DNA of 59,866 nt from positions 1 through 59,866 of the forward strand of contig JAEUTU010000093.1 of assembly GCA_016786925.1 (NCBI GenBank), written 5' to 3'. Positions within the stretch are counted from its first letter, which is position 1, and each line of letters opens with the position of its first letter. A program made the position numbers and the translations under genes. The notes beneath the pieces were generated by a model. It had not been told where the DNA came from. It saw nothing but the letters and a program-made list of their open reading frames with translations, and did not search any database. This document shows positions 51,506 through 59,866 of the stretch, one piece after another. The DNA comes from Bacteroidia bacterium. Lineage in GTDB: Bacteria > Bacteroidota > Bacteroidia > 2-12-FULL-35-15.

Positions 51506-51922
51506 ATGGATCTTTTACTAAAAACACCTGACGAAAAGGAGTTCCAACAAATTTGCGATTACATCCGTGAATTTGAATTGGATGATCGTGACTTAATGCA
51601 GGAACAATTTGTAGCAGCCTACAGGAATAATGAGTTAGTTGGATTTGGCCGATTGAGGGAGCGGGGCGATTGCACTGAACTGTGTTCGCTGGGTGTTGTT
51701 ACACCACATCGGAGAAAAGGAATAGGAAAAGCATTGGTAAAAGAGTTGATCAAAAGGACAAAAGGAGAACTTTTTCTGGTATGCATTATTCCCGATTTTT
51801 TTGCACCATTTGGTTTTAAGAAAACATCCAACTACCCTTTATCTATTCAAGAAAAAATAGATTATTGCACGGCCGAACTCGTGGTACCGGAGAAATACGT
51901 AGCGATGAAATACGTACCTTAA
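51506..51922 (+). CDS. GNAT-family N-acetyltransferase
   Basis: 138 residues. The acetyl-CoA-binding motif is VVTPHRRKGIGKALVKELI at about 74-92 (RRxGIG), preceded by LVGFGRLRERGDCTELCSLG. A Cys- and Phe-rich C-terminal section (VCIIPDFFAPFGFKKTS) is typical of small single-domain GNATs. Substrate unknown. It starts 16 bases after the FKBP terminator and converges directly on the LEA-like lipoprotein gene with no spacing. Confidence 0.86.
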   Translation: MDLLLKTPDEKEFQQICDYIREFELDDRDLMQEQFVAAYRNNELVGFGRLRERGDCTELCSLGVVTPHRRKGIGKALVKELIKRTKGELFLVCIIPDFFAPFGFKKTSNYPLSIQEKIDYCTAELVVPEKYVAMKYVP

Positions 51923-52390
51923 TTATTTGCCCAAATTCAAAGGAACACTTTTGGTCATATCTACAGGATAGTTTTTCTTCACGAAAAGTTTTCCTACTCT
52001 TAAATTTCCTTTTAATCCCACTTTAATACTTTTACTGGTAGCAATAGATAATAGATTCGGAAGCTCTCCTAAACTCAGTTTAGAAAAATCCGACTTAATA
52101 TTAAATGTATAGGACTGCGTAGAATTGGCTTTTATTTTTACATTGTTTGTAAGCGTAGCTTTTCCCACATTCATATTACTAAACGTAGCATCCAGATCGG
52201 ACTTGTAAATAGTGAAAGCCACTTTGTTCGGATTTTTGATCTTAGCTGTAACATCCACATCCAAGCCTTGCTGAGAAATTTTATTCACTTTCACATTTTC
52301 AATTCCTTCGAATGTTACATCCTGAAAGTCGCCACAAGAAGAGAAAGTAAAGATGGCAATAAGAACTGGAATTAAAAAAAGCTTTTTCAT
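51923..52390 (-). CDS. LEA14-like lipoprotein
   Basis: 155 residues. The lipobox TFSSC gives a lipidated Cys at 19. The mature part is a single LEA type 2/WHy beta-sandwich with KISQQGLDVDVTAKIKNPNKVAFTIYKSDLDATFSN, the usual pattern of alternating strands and the NPN motif. Such proteins are implicated in desiccation or envelope stress, but here this is only an inference. It is preceded by the dipeptidase terminator, so it is transcribed separately. Confidence 0.86.
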   Translation of the reverse strand: MKKLFLIPVLIAIFTFSSCGDFQDVTFEGIENVKVNKISQQGLDVDVTAKIKNPNKVAFTIYKSDLDATFSNMNVGKATLTNNVKIKANSTQSYTFNIKSDFSKLSLGELPNLLSIATSKSIKVGLKGNLRVGKLFVKKNYPVDMTKSVPLNLGK

Positions 52391-52402
52391 AGATTTTGTT
52401 TT

Positions 52403-52446
52403 TATAAAAAACGAAAGAACGCAAAGAATAGTATTCCTGCGTTCTT
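52403..52446 (-). terminator. terminator of the dipeptidase gene
   Basis: Minus-strand stem AAGAACGCA (52446-52438) with TGCGTTCTT (52423-52415), followed by TCGTTTTTTATAAAAAC. It lies between the dipeptidase stop and the LEA14-like start. Confidence 0.8.
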
Positions 52447-52462
52447 CCGGAATCAGATGATC

Positions 52463-53860
52463 TTATTTTTTTAGATCAGCAAAATATTTATAGAAGTAAG
52501 GGATCGTTTCAATTCCTTTGAAGTAGTTGAATACACCATAATGTTCATTAGGTGAATGAATCGCATCGGAATCCAAACCAAAGCCCATTAATACAGAATC
52601 CAAACCTAATTCAGATTTAAACATCGCCACAATAGGAATACTTCCACCACTACGAACAGGAACAGGTTTTTTACCGTAAGTCGTTTCCATTGCCATGCTT
52701 GCTGCTTTATAAGCAGGTGATGTACTTGGTGTAACCACAGGTTCACCACCATGATGTGGCGTTACTTTTACTTTTACAGATTTGGGAGCAATGCTTTCAA
52801 AATAGTTCTTGAATAATTCGGTGATCTTATCACTGTTTTGATGAGGCACTAAACGCATAGAGATCTTTGCATATGCTTTTGAAGCGATCACTGTTTTTGC
52901 ACCTTCACCGGTATATCCACCCCAGATACCATTTACATCTAAAGTTGGACGGATAGAGTTACGTTCATTCGTAGTAAAGCCTTCCTCACCATGAATATCA
53001 GAAAGATCTAAGGCTTTTTTATACGCATCCAGACTAAAAGGAGCCTTTGCCATTTCGGCACGCTCTTCAGCACTTAACACTTCCACATCATCATAAAAAC
53101 CGGGGATGGTAATATGATTTTTATCGTCTTTCATTTTAGCGATCATCTCACAAAGAATATTGATCGGATTTGCAACTGCACCACCGTATAATCCGGAGTG
53201 AAGATCACGATTAGGACTGGTCACCTCTACTTCTACATAACTCAAACCTCTTAAACCAACACAGATAGAAGGAGTATCATTAGCAATAATTCCAGTATCA
53301 GAAATAAGGATCACATCTGCTTTCAAACGCTCTTTGTTTTGCTTCACAAAAATGGCCAGATTCGTAGAACCTACTTCTTCTTCCCCTTCGATCATAAACT
53401 TCACATTACAAGCAAGCGTTCCGGTTTGCATCATCAACTCAAATGCTTTTACGTGCATATACATCTGTCCTTTATCATCGCAAGCACCACGGGCGAAAAT
53501 AGCACCTTGAGGGTGTAGCTCCGTTTTTTTGATCACCGGCTCAAACGGTCCGGATGTCCATAATTCCAATGGATCTGCAGGTTGAACATCATAATGTCCA
53601 TACACTAATACAGTTGGTAATTTCGGATCGATGATCTTTTCACCATAAACGATCGGATAACCGGCAGTTGGACACACTTCCACTTTATCGGCACCAGCTG
53701 CGATCAATTTTTCTTTGATAGCATCAGCTGTTTTGATCACATCATTTTTATATTTCGGATCGGCACTTACAGATGGAATACGTAAAATGTCGAATAGTTC
53801 ATTCAAAAAACGGTCTTTATGCGTTTCGATGTAGGCATTAATGTTTGAATTTGTATTCAT
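52463..53860 (-). CDS. M20-family dipeptidase
   Basis: 465 residues from the ATG at 53860. A longer frame from GTG at 53896 adds 12 residues but its start overlaps a -7-like CAAATTTG, so it is less likely. Metal ligands are visible in YGHYDVQPADP, GACDDKGQMYMH and MIEGEEEVGSTN, with the late His in IHSPNEHYGV. The domain layout (catalytic, inserted dimerisation lid at about 200-380, catalytic) matches the CNDP/PepV-like dipeptidases that hydrolyse dipeptides including Xaa-His. It is cytosolic and has no signal peptide. Confidence 0.92.
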   Translation of the reverse strand: MNTNSNINAYIETHKDRFLNELFDILRIPSVSADPKYKNDVIKTADAIKEKLIAAGADKVEVCPTAGYPIVYGEKIIDPKLPTVLVYGHYDVQPADPLELWTSGPFEPVIKKTELHPQGAIFARGACDDKGQMYMHVKAFELMMQTGTLACNVKFMIEGEEEVGSTNLAIFVKQNKERLKADVILISDTGIIANDTPSICVGLRGLSYVEVEVTSPNRDLHSGLYGGAVANPINILCEMIAKMKDDKNHITIPGFYDDVEVLSAEERAEMAKAPFSLDAYKKALDLSDIHGEEGFTTNERNSIRPTLDVNGIWGGYTGEGAKTVIASKAYAKISMRLVPHQNSDKITELFKNYFESIAPKSVKVKVTPHHGGEPVVTPSTSPAYKAASMAMETTYGKKPVPVRSGGSIPIVAMFKSELGLDSVLMGFGLDSDAIHSPNEHYGVFNYFKGIETIPYFYKYFADLKK

Positions 53861-54115
53861 AATAGGATATTTAGTGAGTATTTTTTCCTGAGCCACAAAT
53901 TTGCAATTAATATTCTAATTTTTAGCGATTATTTGAGTAAAGAATGATCTTCCCGGATTGAACAATTTTCAATAATAATTAGCTTTCAAGCAACCTTTTT
54001 GGAGCTAAAAACATCTTGAATAGAAAGACAGCAAAGGAATTCGGACAAAACGACCATTAATTTCGATGAAAACCCGAATTTAAAGGACGAACAGTTAACA
54101 AAAGAGCATTTTTCG

Positions 54116-54123
54116 TATATTTG
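54116..54123 (+). promoter_or_regulatory. -7 box for choice-of-anchor L gene 1
   Basis: TATATTTG fits TAnnTTTG and ends 25 bases before the ATG at 54148. It overlaps the TTG at 54121 that a longest-ORF reading would take as the start, which excludes that start. Confidence 0.5.
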
Positions 54124-54147
54124 CCTGTTAATCAGCCAATAAATTAC

Positions 54148-56295
54148 ATGTATCTCAATCGTATCATACACAAACCGCTTTACAGTATATTAAGTATTGT
54201 TTTAGGACTATTGCCTATTTTCTCTAAAGCACAGCTAACCACAAGTACAGCCATGACACCTGCACAATTAGTACAAAATGTACTACTTGGAAGTGGGATC
54301 GTGGCAACAAACATTACTTTTAGCGGTACGGCAGATGCTAGGGGAACTTTTAATGGAGCAAGTTCAAATATTGGCCTTTCCTCAGGTGTGATATTAGCTA
54401 CAGGAGACGTTAGTGCGGCTGTTGGACCAAATAACGCAGGTGGGTTGAGTGTTGGAGGATCAGGAAATATTTCAAATGATATAGAGCTTAATGCAATTTC
54501 TACCAATACACTTTACGATGCAGCTATTTTAGAATTTGACTTTACGCCAACCTCGGACACAATTAAATTCAGATATGTTTTTGGATCTGAAGAATACATG
54601 GAATTTGCAAATTCAAACTTTAATGATGTTTTTGGTTTCTTCATTACTGGACCGAATCCTTTAGGTGGAAATTACAACGGTCAAAACATTGCTCAAATAC
54701 CCGGAACAGGAACTGTAGTTTCGATCAACAACGTAAATGCGCTTAATAATGCAGCCTACTATTTTGACAATGAAAACCCGGCTGGAGCAACAGTCCAATA
54801 CGATGGTTTTACAGTTCCTCTAACAGCAAGTGCTTTTGTTCAGTGTGGTTCTTCATATCATATTAAAATTGCAATTGCTGATGCTGGAGATGGTAGTTGG
54901 GATTCAGGTGTATTCCTTGAAGAAGGTAGTTTTTCAAGTACCGGCAATGTATTCATTACTACCAATACCGATTTTGGAGGCAATCCCGGAACAAACGATA
55001 CCATGTTCTATGAAGGCTGTGGTGCTGCTACGATCACATTCGACAGAGGTACCACTCATCTAGCATTTGCGGATACCATGAATTATATCATTGATGGGAC
55101 AGCCGGAAATGGTATTGACTATTCTATGATCACTACTGAAGTTATTTTTGCTGTTGGACAACAAACAGCAACTGTTGTGATCAATTCACTATACGATCTG
55201 TTAACAGAAGGAATGGAAACGGTAATATTAAAAGTATTCAATACATCTCCATGCGGAACCGTGAATGATACCTCTACGGTTACTGTTTATATTGTTGACT
55301 CACCTCCAATCTCCGTCACGCTCAATAACGACACCACATTATTCTGTCCATCACTGAACATTCCACTAACTGCCAACGCTACGGGTGGAGTGGCTGTCGG
55401 AAGTTATACGTATACTTGGACTAATGCGACCAGTTCGAGCAGTACAGCGAATGTGAATCCTGCAGTTACAACTACCTATTATGTTACAGTAAGCGATAGT
55501 TGTGGCAATACGGCCAGCGATAGCATGATCGTAAATGTGATCCCTTATCTTCCTTTACAATTATCCTTTAACAATGATACTGTTGTTTGTGGAGGAAATG
55601 AAGTTTTGTTAGATGCCAACGTCACACAAGGCCGTCCCGACTATGTGTATAATTGGTCGCCCAATATTACTAACGTAGACAGCATTACGGTTACTCCGGG
55701 GGCTGACATCACTTACACATTAACGGTGACCGATGCTTGCGGCTTATCCGTAACGGATCAGGTAACAGTTACGGTTTATCCGATCAATGCTGATTTTGTG
55801 TACAACTTCACAACGAACCAGACTGTTGATTTCACAAACCTGTCAACAGGTGGAGTTACTTATTTCTGGAACTTTGGAGATGGATCGTTTGATTCTGTTT
55901 CCACCAGTATGAGTCCACAGCATTATTATCCAACCGATGGAACATATACAGTAACCTTGATCTCCACCAATCAAGAAGGCTGCTCAGATACAACTCAACA
56001 AACTGTTGTTGTATTACCTGATTTCTATTTTTATTTTCCAAATGCATTTACCCCGAACAATAATGGTAAAAATGATGTTTATATGGGATATGGTGTAGGA
56101 ATTAAGTCGTACCGTATGCGCATTTTTGACCGTTGGGGAGAATTGATTTTTGAAACAACCGACCTATACACAGGCTGGGATGGAACATACAAAGGAAATA
56201 AATTGCCGGGAGGAGTTTATCCTGTTGTATTTGATCTGGAGGGATACATGGTGAACCCAATGCAAAAATTCGGGCATGTAACATTAATACGCTAA
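54148..56295 (+). CDS. choice-of-anchor L/PKD surface protein with T9SS type B tail, copy 1
   Basis: 715 residues from the ATG at 54148. Signal peptide YSILSIVLGLLPIFSKAQ. An N-terminal choice-of-anchor L domain spans about 25-240 (TPAQLVQNVLLGSG, VILATGDVSAAVGPNN, YVFGSEEYMEFANSNFNDVF). Then come a Calx-beta-like stretch (SVTVYIVDSPP end), Ig-like repeats, a PKD domain (YFWNFGDGSFDS, TYTVTLISTN) and a gliding-motility-associated C-terminal domain (FYFPNAFTPNNNGKNDVY, YRMRIFDRWGELIFE), the T9SS type B signal. Probably a large surface adhesin. It is followed after 10 bases by a paralogue. Confidence 0.9.
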   Translation: MYLNRIIHKPLYSILSIVLGLLPIFSKAQLTTSTAMTPAQLVQNVLLGSGIVATNITFSGTADARGTFNGASSNIGLSSGVILATGDVSAAVGPNNAGGLSVGGSGNISNDIELNAISTNTLYDAAILEFDFTPTSDTIKFRYVFGSEEYMEFANSNFNDVFGFFITGPNPLGGNYNGQNIAQIPGTGTVVSINNVNALNNAAYYFDNENPAGATVQYDGFTVPLTASAFVQCGSSYHIKIAIADAGDGSWDSGVFLEEGSFSSTGNVFITTNTDFGGNPGTNDTMFYEGCGAATITFDRGTTHLAFADTMNYIIDGTAGNGIDYSMITTEVIFAVGQQTATVVINSLYDLLTEGMETVILKVFNTSPCGTVNDTSTVTVYIVDSPPISVTLNNDTTLFCPSLNIPLTANATGGVAVGSYTYTWTNATSSSSTANVNPAVTTTYYVTVSDSCGNTASDSMIVNVIPYLPLQLSFNNDTVVCGGNEVLLDANVTQGRPDYVYNWSPNITNVDSITVTPGADITYTLTVTDACGLSVTDQVTVTVYPINADFVYNFTTNQTVDFTNLSTGGVTYFWNFGDGSFDSVSTSMSPQHYYPTDGTYTVTLISTNQEGCSDTTQQTVVVLPDFYFYFPNAFTPNNNGKNDVYMGYGVGIKSYRMRIFDRWGELIFETTDLYTGWDGTYKGNKLPGGVYPVVFDLEGYMVNPMQKFGHVTLIR

Positions 56296-56305
56296 ATTAT
56301 TTATC

Positions 56306-58294
56306 ATGATAAAAAATATTTTTAAAGCCGGACTAATTCTCTGCACAGCATTCACTGCAAAAGCTCAGTTAACGGTCAATTCAACAATGACACCAACACA
56401 ATTGGTTCAAAATGTTTTGCTAGGAAGTGGTGTAACGGCATCCAACATCACCTTTTCTGGGCCTAATACTGCACGTGGAGAGTTTAACGGCACTGCTTCC
56501 AATATTGGTTTTCCGGGAGGAGTAATATTAGCAACCGGTGATATAAGCGTTGCTGTTGGTCCGAATAACAGCGGAAGTTTAAGCAATGGAGGAACCGGAA
56601 CAATCTCTACGGATCCTCAATTGACAGGTATTGCTACCAATACGTTATATGATGCAGCTATTTTGGAATTTGATTTTGTTCCATTGGCAGATACGTTAAA
56701 ATTTCGCTATGTATTTGGATCAGAAGAATACATGGAATTTGCAAACTCAAGCTTTAATGATGTATTTGGATTTTTTATTAGTGGTCCAAATCCCGGAGGA
56801 GGAAATTATACCAACCAAAATATTGCATTGATCCCGGGTACATCAACACCCGTAACTATTAACAATGTGAATGGCGGAAATAATGCTGCCTATTATTTTA
56901 ACAATGAAACGCCTCCAGGAGCAAGTGTTCAATATGATGGATTTACAGTTCCATTAACAGCTATTGCACCTGTTTCTTGCGGAGCAACCTATCACATTAA
57001 AATTGCTATTGCCGATGCAGGCGATGGAAGCTGGGATTCAGGAGTATTTTTAGAAGCCGGAAGTTTTACTTCTGTGGGTGTTCAGATCATTCCGGAGATC
57101 AGTTATGGTGGAGCAAATGACTCTACCTTATATGAAGGCTGTGGAAATGCTTGTATCTATTTTGTTAGAACATCGAATATCTCTGTTCAGGATACTATCA
57201 ACTTAACAATTGGTGGAACGGCTGTAAATGGAACCGACTATTACGATAACAATGTTGGACCAGGAGCCTTACTTCCATCACAATTGATCTTTGCTCCCGG
57301 ACAAGATTCTATTTCATTTTGTATCAATGCGGTTTCGGATGCAGTTGCAGAATCGTTAGAATCCATTACATTATTGATACAACCTACTGGCAGTGCATTT
57401 TGTGTTCCTCCACCAACATCAGCAACCATATATCTATCGGAATACACACCAATTGTTGTAACAACAAGCGACACTACACTTTGTAATAGTGGAGGAACGG
57501 TAACATTGAACACAACTGTAACCGGAGGGGTGGAACCTTATACCTATGCTTGGTCGGGTGGAGCAGCTTCTGTTGCCGACCCAAGTGTAACAGTAAGTTC
57601 AACAACTACATTTACTGTTTCTGTTGGAGATGCATGTACAGGAACACCTGATCCTACACCGGCTGTTGTGGATAGTGCTACAGTAACCGTAGCTACATTT
57701 GTTCCATTAACTGCGTTTATTGGTGATGATGCTCAAGTTTGTCCGGGCGACCTTGTTAACTTTTTAGCACTTGTAAATGGTGGTGGTCCGCCTTACACTT
57801 ACGCATGGACAACCATAAGCGGAACCGATACACTAACACCAAGCAATGGAAATCCGGTGAATATGATTGCGAATGTTTCGGGAACCTATCAATTATTGAT
57901 CACTGATGTTTGCGGTAATACCACAACAGATCAAGTGAATGTAAGTGTAGAAGGAAGCTGTGCATTGAACATTCCAAATGTGATCACTCCTGATGGAAAT
58001 GGTCCTGCTGAAAATGAAAACTTCTACATCGCTAACTTGGATAAATACACGAATGTGTCTTTAGCAATTTACAACCGTTGGGGAAACAAGATCTATGAAA
58101 GTAACGATTACAAAAATAACTGGAATGGTGGCGGACATGCCGATGGCACTTATTATTATGTGTTAACTGTTCCCCCTGCAGGACTGGTAGATGCAAAAGT
58201 AAATCCATTGCCTGCCACAGGAAGCTTTAAAGAAAGTAAATCCGATACCAATAAAGTATTTGCCGGATTCTTCCAGATCGTACGTTTGAAATAA
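56306..58294 (+). CDS. choice-of-anchor L surface protein with T9SS type B tail, copy 2
   Basis: 662 residues with a signal peptide (MIKNIFKAGLILCTAFTAKA). Its first 230 residues are a close paralogue of copy 1: TPTQLVQNVLLGSGVTASNI, VILATGDISVAVGPNN, FGSEEYMEFANSSFNDVFGF, SYHIKIAIADAGDGSWDSGVF. Thereafter the two diverge, with two Ig/SprB-like repeats (EPYTYAWSGG and PPYTYAWTT) in place of the PKD. It ends in the type B domain (IPNVITPDGNGPAENENF, SLAIYNRWGNKIYES). A tandem duplication is evident. The pair probably shares one transcript and gives related surface adhesins. Confidence 0.9.
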   Translation: MIKNIFKAGLILCTAFTAKAQLTVNSTMTPTQLVQNVLLGSGVTASNITFSGPNTARGEFNGTASNIGFPGGVILATGDISVAVGPNNSGSLSNGGTGTISTDPQLTGIATNTLYDAAILEFDFVPLADTLKFRYVFGSEEYMEFANSSFNDVFGFFISGPNPGGGNYTNQNIALIPGTSTPVTINNVNGGNNAAYYFNNETPPGASVQYDGFTVPLTAIAPVSCGATYHIKIAIADAGDGSWDSGVFLEAGSFTSVGVQIIPEISYGGANDSTLYEGCGNACIYFVRTSNISVQDTINLTIGGTAVNGTDYYDNNVGPGALLPSQLIFAPGQDSISFCINAVSDAVAESLESITLLIQPTGSAFCVPPPTSATIYLSEYTPIVVTTSDTTLCNSGGTVTLNTTVTGGVEPYTYAWSGGAASVADPSVTVSSTTTFTVSVGDACTGTPDPTPAVVDSATVTVATFVPLTAFIGDDAQVCPGDLVNFLALVNGGGPPYTYAWTTISGTDTLTPSNGNPVNMIANVSGTYQLLITDVCGNTTTDQVNVSVEGSCALNIPNVITPDGNGPAENENFYIANLDKYTNVSLAIYNRWGNKIYESNDYKNNWNGGGHADGTYYYVLTVPPAGLVDAKVNPLPATGSFKESKSDTNKVFAGFFQIVRLK

Positions 58295-58319
58295 TAAGCG
58301 TATTTTTAAGGGTTAAAAA

Positions 58320-59866
58320 ATGAGGACCAAAAAATATCTCATACTACTATTTTTAACTCTGATCAGTTTTAAAAATTTCGCTACTCATATTGTGGGTGGC
58401 GAAATCTATTATGACTGTTTAGGAAATAACGACTATCGTATTACTCTTAAGCTGTATAGAGATTGTATCAATGGACTTGCTCCGTATGATGATCCTGCTA
58501 CCATTTTCATTTTCGATGCAGCGGGTAATTTGCTGAATAATGTACAAATTCCTTTTCCGGGCTCTACCGTATTACCTGTTACCATCAACAATCCTTGTTT
58601 TACACCTCCTACCAATATTTGTGTAGAAGAAGCTGTCTATCAAACAGTGGTCAATCTGCCACCTTTAGCTGGTGGATACAATCTTGTTTATCAAAGATGT
58701 TGCAGAAATCAAACGATCCTAAATTTGATCAACCCCGGTGATGTAGGTTCCACTTACATGACACACATTCCTGATCCGGCATTGGCTATTTGTAATAATA
58801 GTTCCCGTTATAATAACTTCCCACCTATTTTTCTATGTGCTGAAGTTCCTTTGATATTTGACCACTCGGCTACCGATCCCGATGGAGATTCTATTTACTA
58901 TGAATTTTGTGATCCGTTTACAGGCTTGGATCCCTGCTGCCCGATCCTTGGACCACAAGCCGCTCCCGGAGCAGGTGTGAGTTGTCCTGCCACTTGTCCA
59001 TTCGATGCCAACTCTCCTCCTTACGCATTTGTTCCCTGGTTAGCGCCTTACAATGCTGCTTATCCCATGAGTTCATTACCTGCCATGGCGGTGAATCCTT
59101 CGAGCGGTTTAATGACAGGAACACCCAACATGATCGGACAATGGGTAGTTGGTGTATGTGCAAGAGAATACAGAAATGGTGTTTTGATCAATACCAACAA
59201 AAGAGATTTTCAATTCAATGTGGTGAATTGTCCTGGATTACCGGTTGCATCTATTCCTCAACAACAAACTTTTTGTTTCGGATACACTGTTAACTTTTCT
59301 CAAACTAGTTTAAATGCATTTAGCTATCAATGGGATTTTGGTGATCCAACTACAACAGCCGATGTTTCTTCTATCCTTGCTCCAACATACACTTACCCTG
59401 CACCGGGTAATTATAACGTTACATTGATCATCAACCCGGGAACACTTTGTGCGGATACAGCAATGAATACATTTAATATTCAACCATTATTGGACCCAAA
59501 CTTTACATCGCCACCTGGAGAATGTATCTATGAGAACAGCTTTAATATGACAGCAGCCGGAGCATTTCAAGGCAATGGAACATTTTCCTGGAATTTCGGA
59601 ACACATGCAAATCCAAGCACCAGCAATCAGCAAAACCCTACAAATATTGTATTTGATTCAATTGGTGTATTCCCTATTACACTCACTGTTTCTGAAAACG
59701 GTTGTACAGAAACCTATACCGGGACAGTAGAAGTTTTTCCTAAACCAATTGCCAATTATGGGCTAGCGTCTTCATTAGCTTGTGACCTACAGCCGGTTCA
59801 TTTCATTGATAGTTCCATCGCAACAACTGCATTAACCTACCAATGGTCGTTTGGTGACGGAGGAAC
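58320..59866 (+). CDS. large PKD-repeat surface protein, 3' end beyond window
   Basis: The frame is open from the ATG at 58320 to the window end (515 codons), so the product is truncated by the window. Signal peptide MRTKKYLILLFLTLISFKNF, then ATHIVGGEIYYDCLGNNDYR, the opening of a large family of Bacteroidota surface proteins rich in Cys pairs (QRCCRNQTI, DPCCPILGP). PKD-type domains follow with YQWDFGDPTT near 340 and the start of another, YQWSFGDGG, at the end. It is probably a T9SS type B cargo like its two upstream neighbours, but its tail is not in view. Confidence 0.85.
   Translation, partial: MRTKKYLILLFLTLISFKNFATHIVGGEIYYDCLGNNDYRITLKLYRDCINGLAPYDDPATIFIFDAAGNLLNNVQIPFPGSTVLPVTINNPCFTPPTNICVEEAVYQTVVNLPPLAGGYNLVYQRCCRNQTILNLINPGDVGSTYMTHIPDPALAICNNSSRYNNFPPIFLCAEVPLIFDHSATDPDGDSIYYEFCDPFTGLDPCCPILGPQAAPGAGVSCPATCPFDANSPPYAFVPWLAPYNAAYPMSSLPAMAVNPSSGLMTGTPNMIGQWVVGVCAREYRNGVLINTNKRDFQFNVVNCPGLPVASIPQQQTFCFGYTVNFSQTSLNAFSYQWDFGDPTTTADVSSILAPTYTYPAPGNYNVTLIINPGTLCADTAMNTFNIQPLLDPNFTSPPGECIYENSFNMTAAGAFQGNGTFSWNFGTHANPSTSNQQNPTNIVFDSIGVFPITLTVSENGCTETYTGTVEVFPKPIANYGLASSLACDLQPVHFIDSSIATTALTYQWSFGDGG

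Noticed and set aside
53861..53896. GTG start of the dipeptidase at 53896
   Set aside because: The GTG overlaps a CAAATTTG -7-like sequence and adds 12 residues with no family match; the ATG at 53860 fits the conserved N-terminus.
54121..54147. Longer reading of the choice-of-anchor L gene from a TTG at 54121
   Set aside because: The TTG is part of the TATATTTG -7 box, so it would lie upstream of transcription; the ATG at 54148 begins a proper signal peptide.
1..59866. CRISPR arrays, tRNA or rRNA genes, insertion sequences, phage genes
   Set aside because: None seen: no regularly spaced direct repeats, no cloverleaf-like sequences noticed and no transposase, integrase or phage structural ORFs. 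A dedicated tRNA or covariance-model search was not possible here.

Overview
The window reads as a contiguous chromosomal segment of a free-living gliding member of the Bacteroidota. The sequence is AT-rich by eye. Taxonomic evidence is SprA (the outer-membrane translocon of the type IX secretion system, T9SS), many proteins ending in type A or type B T9SS sorting domains, DUF4286, Wzi/RemB-like barrels, and recurrent Bacteroidota -7 boxes (TAnnTTTG). I cannot place it below phylum with confidence; a Flavobacteriales-like lineage is a guess. I saw no rRNA, tRNA, CRISPR array, insertion sequence or phage gene.

Layout. 1-6394 (+): kynurenine 3-monooxygenase, a small EF-Tu-barrel-like protein, a secreted TPR protein, DUF4286, RsmA, a 56-residue two-helix membrane protein and MgtE. 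6398-9791 (-): the sulfate-activation operon cysC-cysD-(four-helix-bundle gene)-cysN. It is preceded by a 23-residue leader peptide with four Cys codons, a terminator and a mutually exclusive antiterminator, which together look like a cysteine-responsive transcription attenuator. 9826-11476 (+): deoC and cysQ, divergent from the cys operon. 11578-13065 (+): a T9SS cargo with a PKD domain. 13168-19560 (+): a tight polysaccharide operon with gmd, fcl, a Wzi/RemB-like barrel, a WecA/MraY-like sugar-phosphate transferase and a second Wzi/RemB-like barrel. 19557-31154 (-): elaA-like GNAT, vanZ-like, gcvH, sprA, ruvA and the malic enzyme maeB.

31272-35730: a class III-type sirtuin (+), then two T9SS cargo proteins and a TPR-like cytosolic protein (-). 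36047-42530 (+): a thiol-disulfide and outer-membrane cluster. It holds an Omp28-like T9SS protein broken by a 4-bp duplication and an in-frame stop, a TlpA thioredoxin, a DUF6029-like outer-membrane protein and an Omp28-like lipoprotein, followed by an OmpA/PorT-like barrel and UbiX. 42670-45794: a 64-residue protein (+), then queG, ruvB and a coiled-coil membrane protein (-). 45862-48762 (+): ComF, free-methionine-R-sulfoxide reductase and an Ig-like lipoprotein. 48838-50780 (-): omega-amidase and methionine/glutamine transaminase. 50935-53860: SlyD-like FKBP and a GNAT (+), LEA14-like lipoprotein and an M20 dipeptidase (-). 54148-59866 (+): two tandem 'choice-of-anchor L' proteins with T9SS type B tails and the start of a third large PKD surface protein that runs off the window.

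Two kinds of short dispersed repeat have entered coding sequence here. A GGAGAGGG palindrome sits in frame inside the methionine sulfoxide reductase gene, and inverted copies supply the C-terminal residues and stop codons of two convergent genes. A separate ATCAAGTA-type repeat encodes the N-terminus of the first Wzi/RemB-like protein. The strongest candidate for an undescribed system is the cysteine leader-peptide attenuator in front of cysC.
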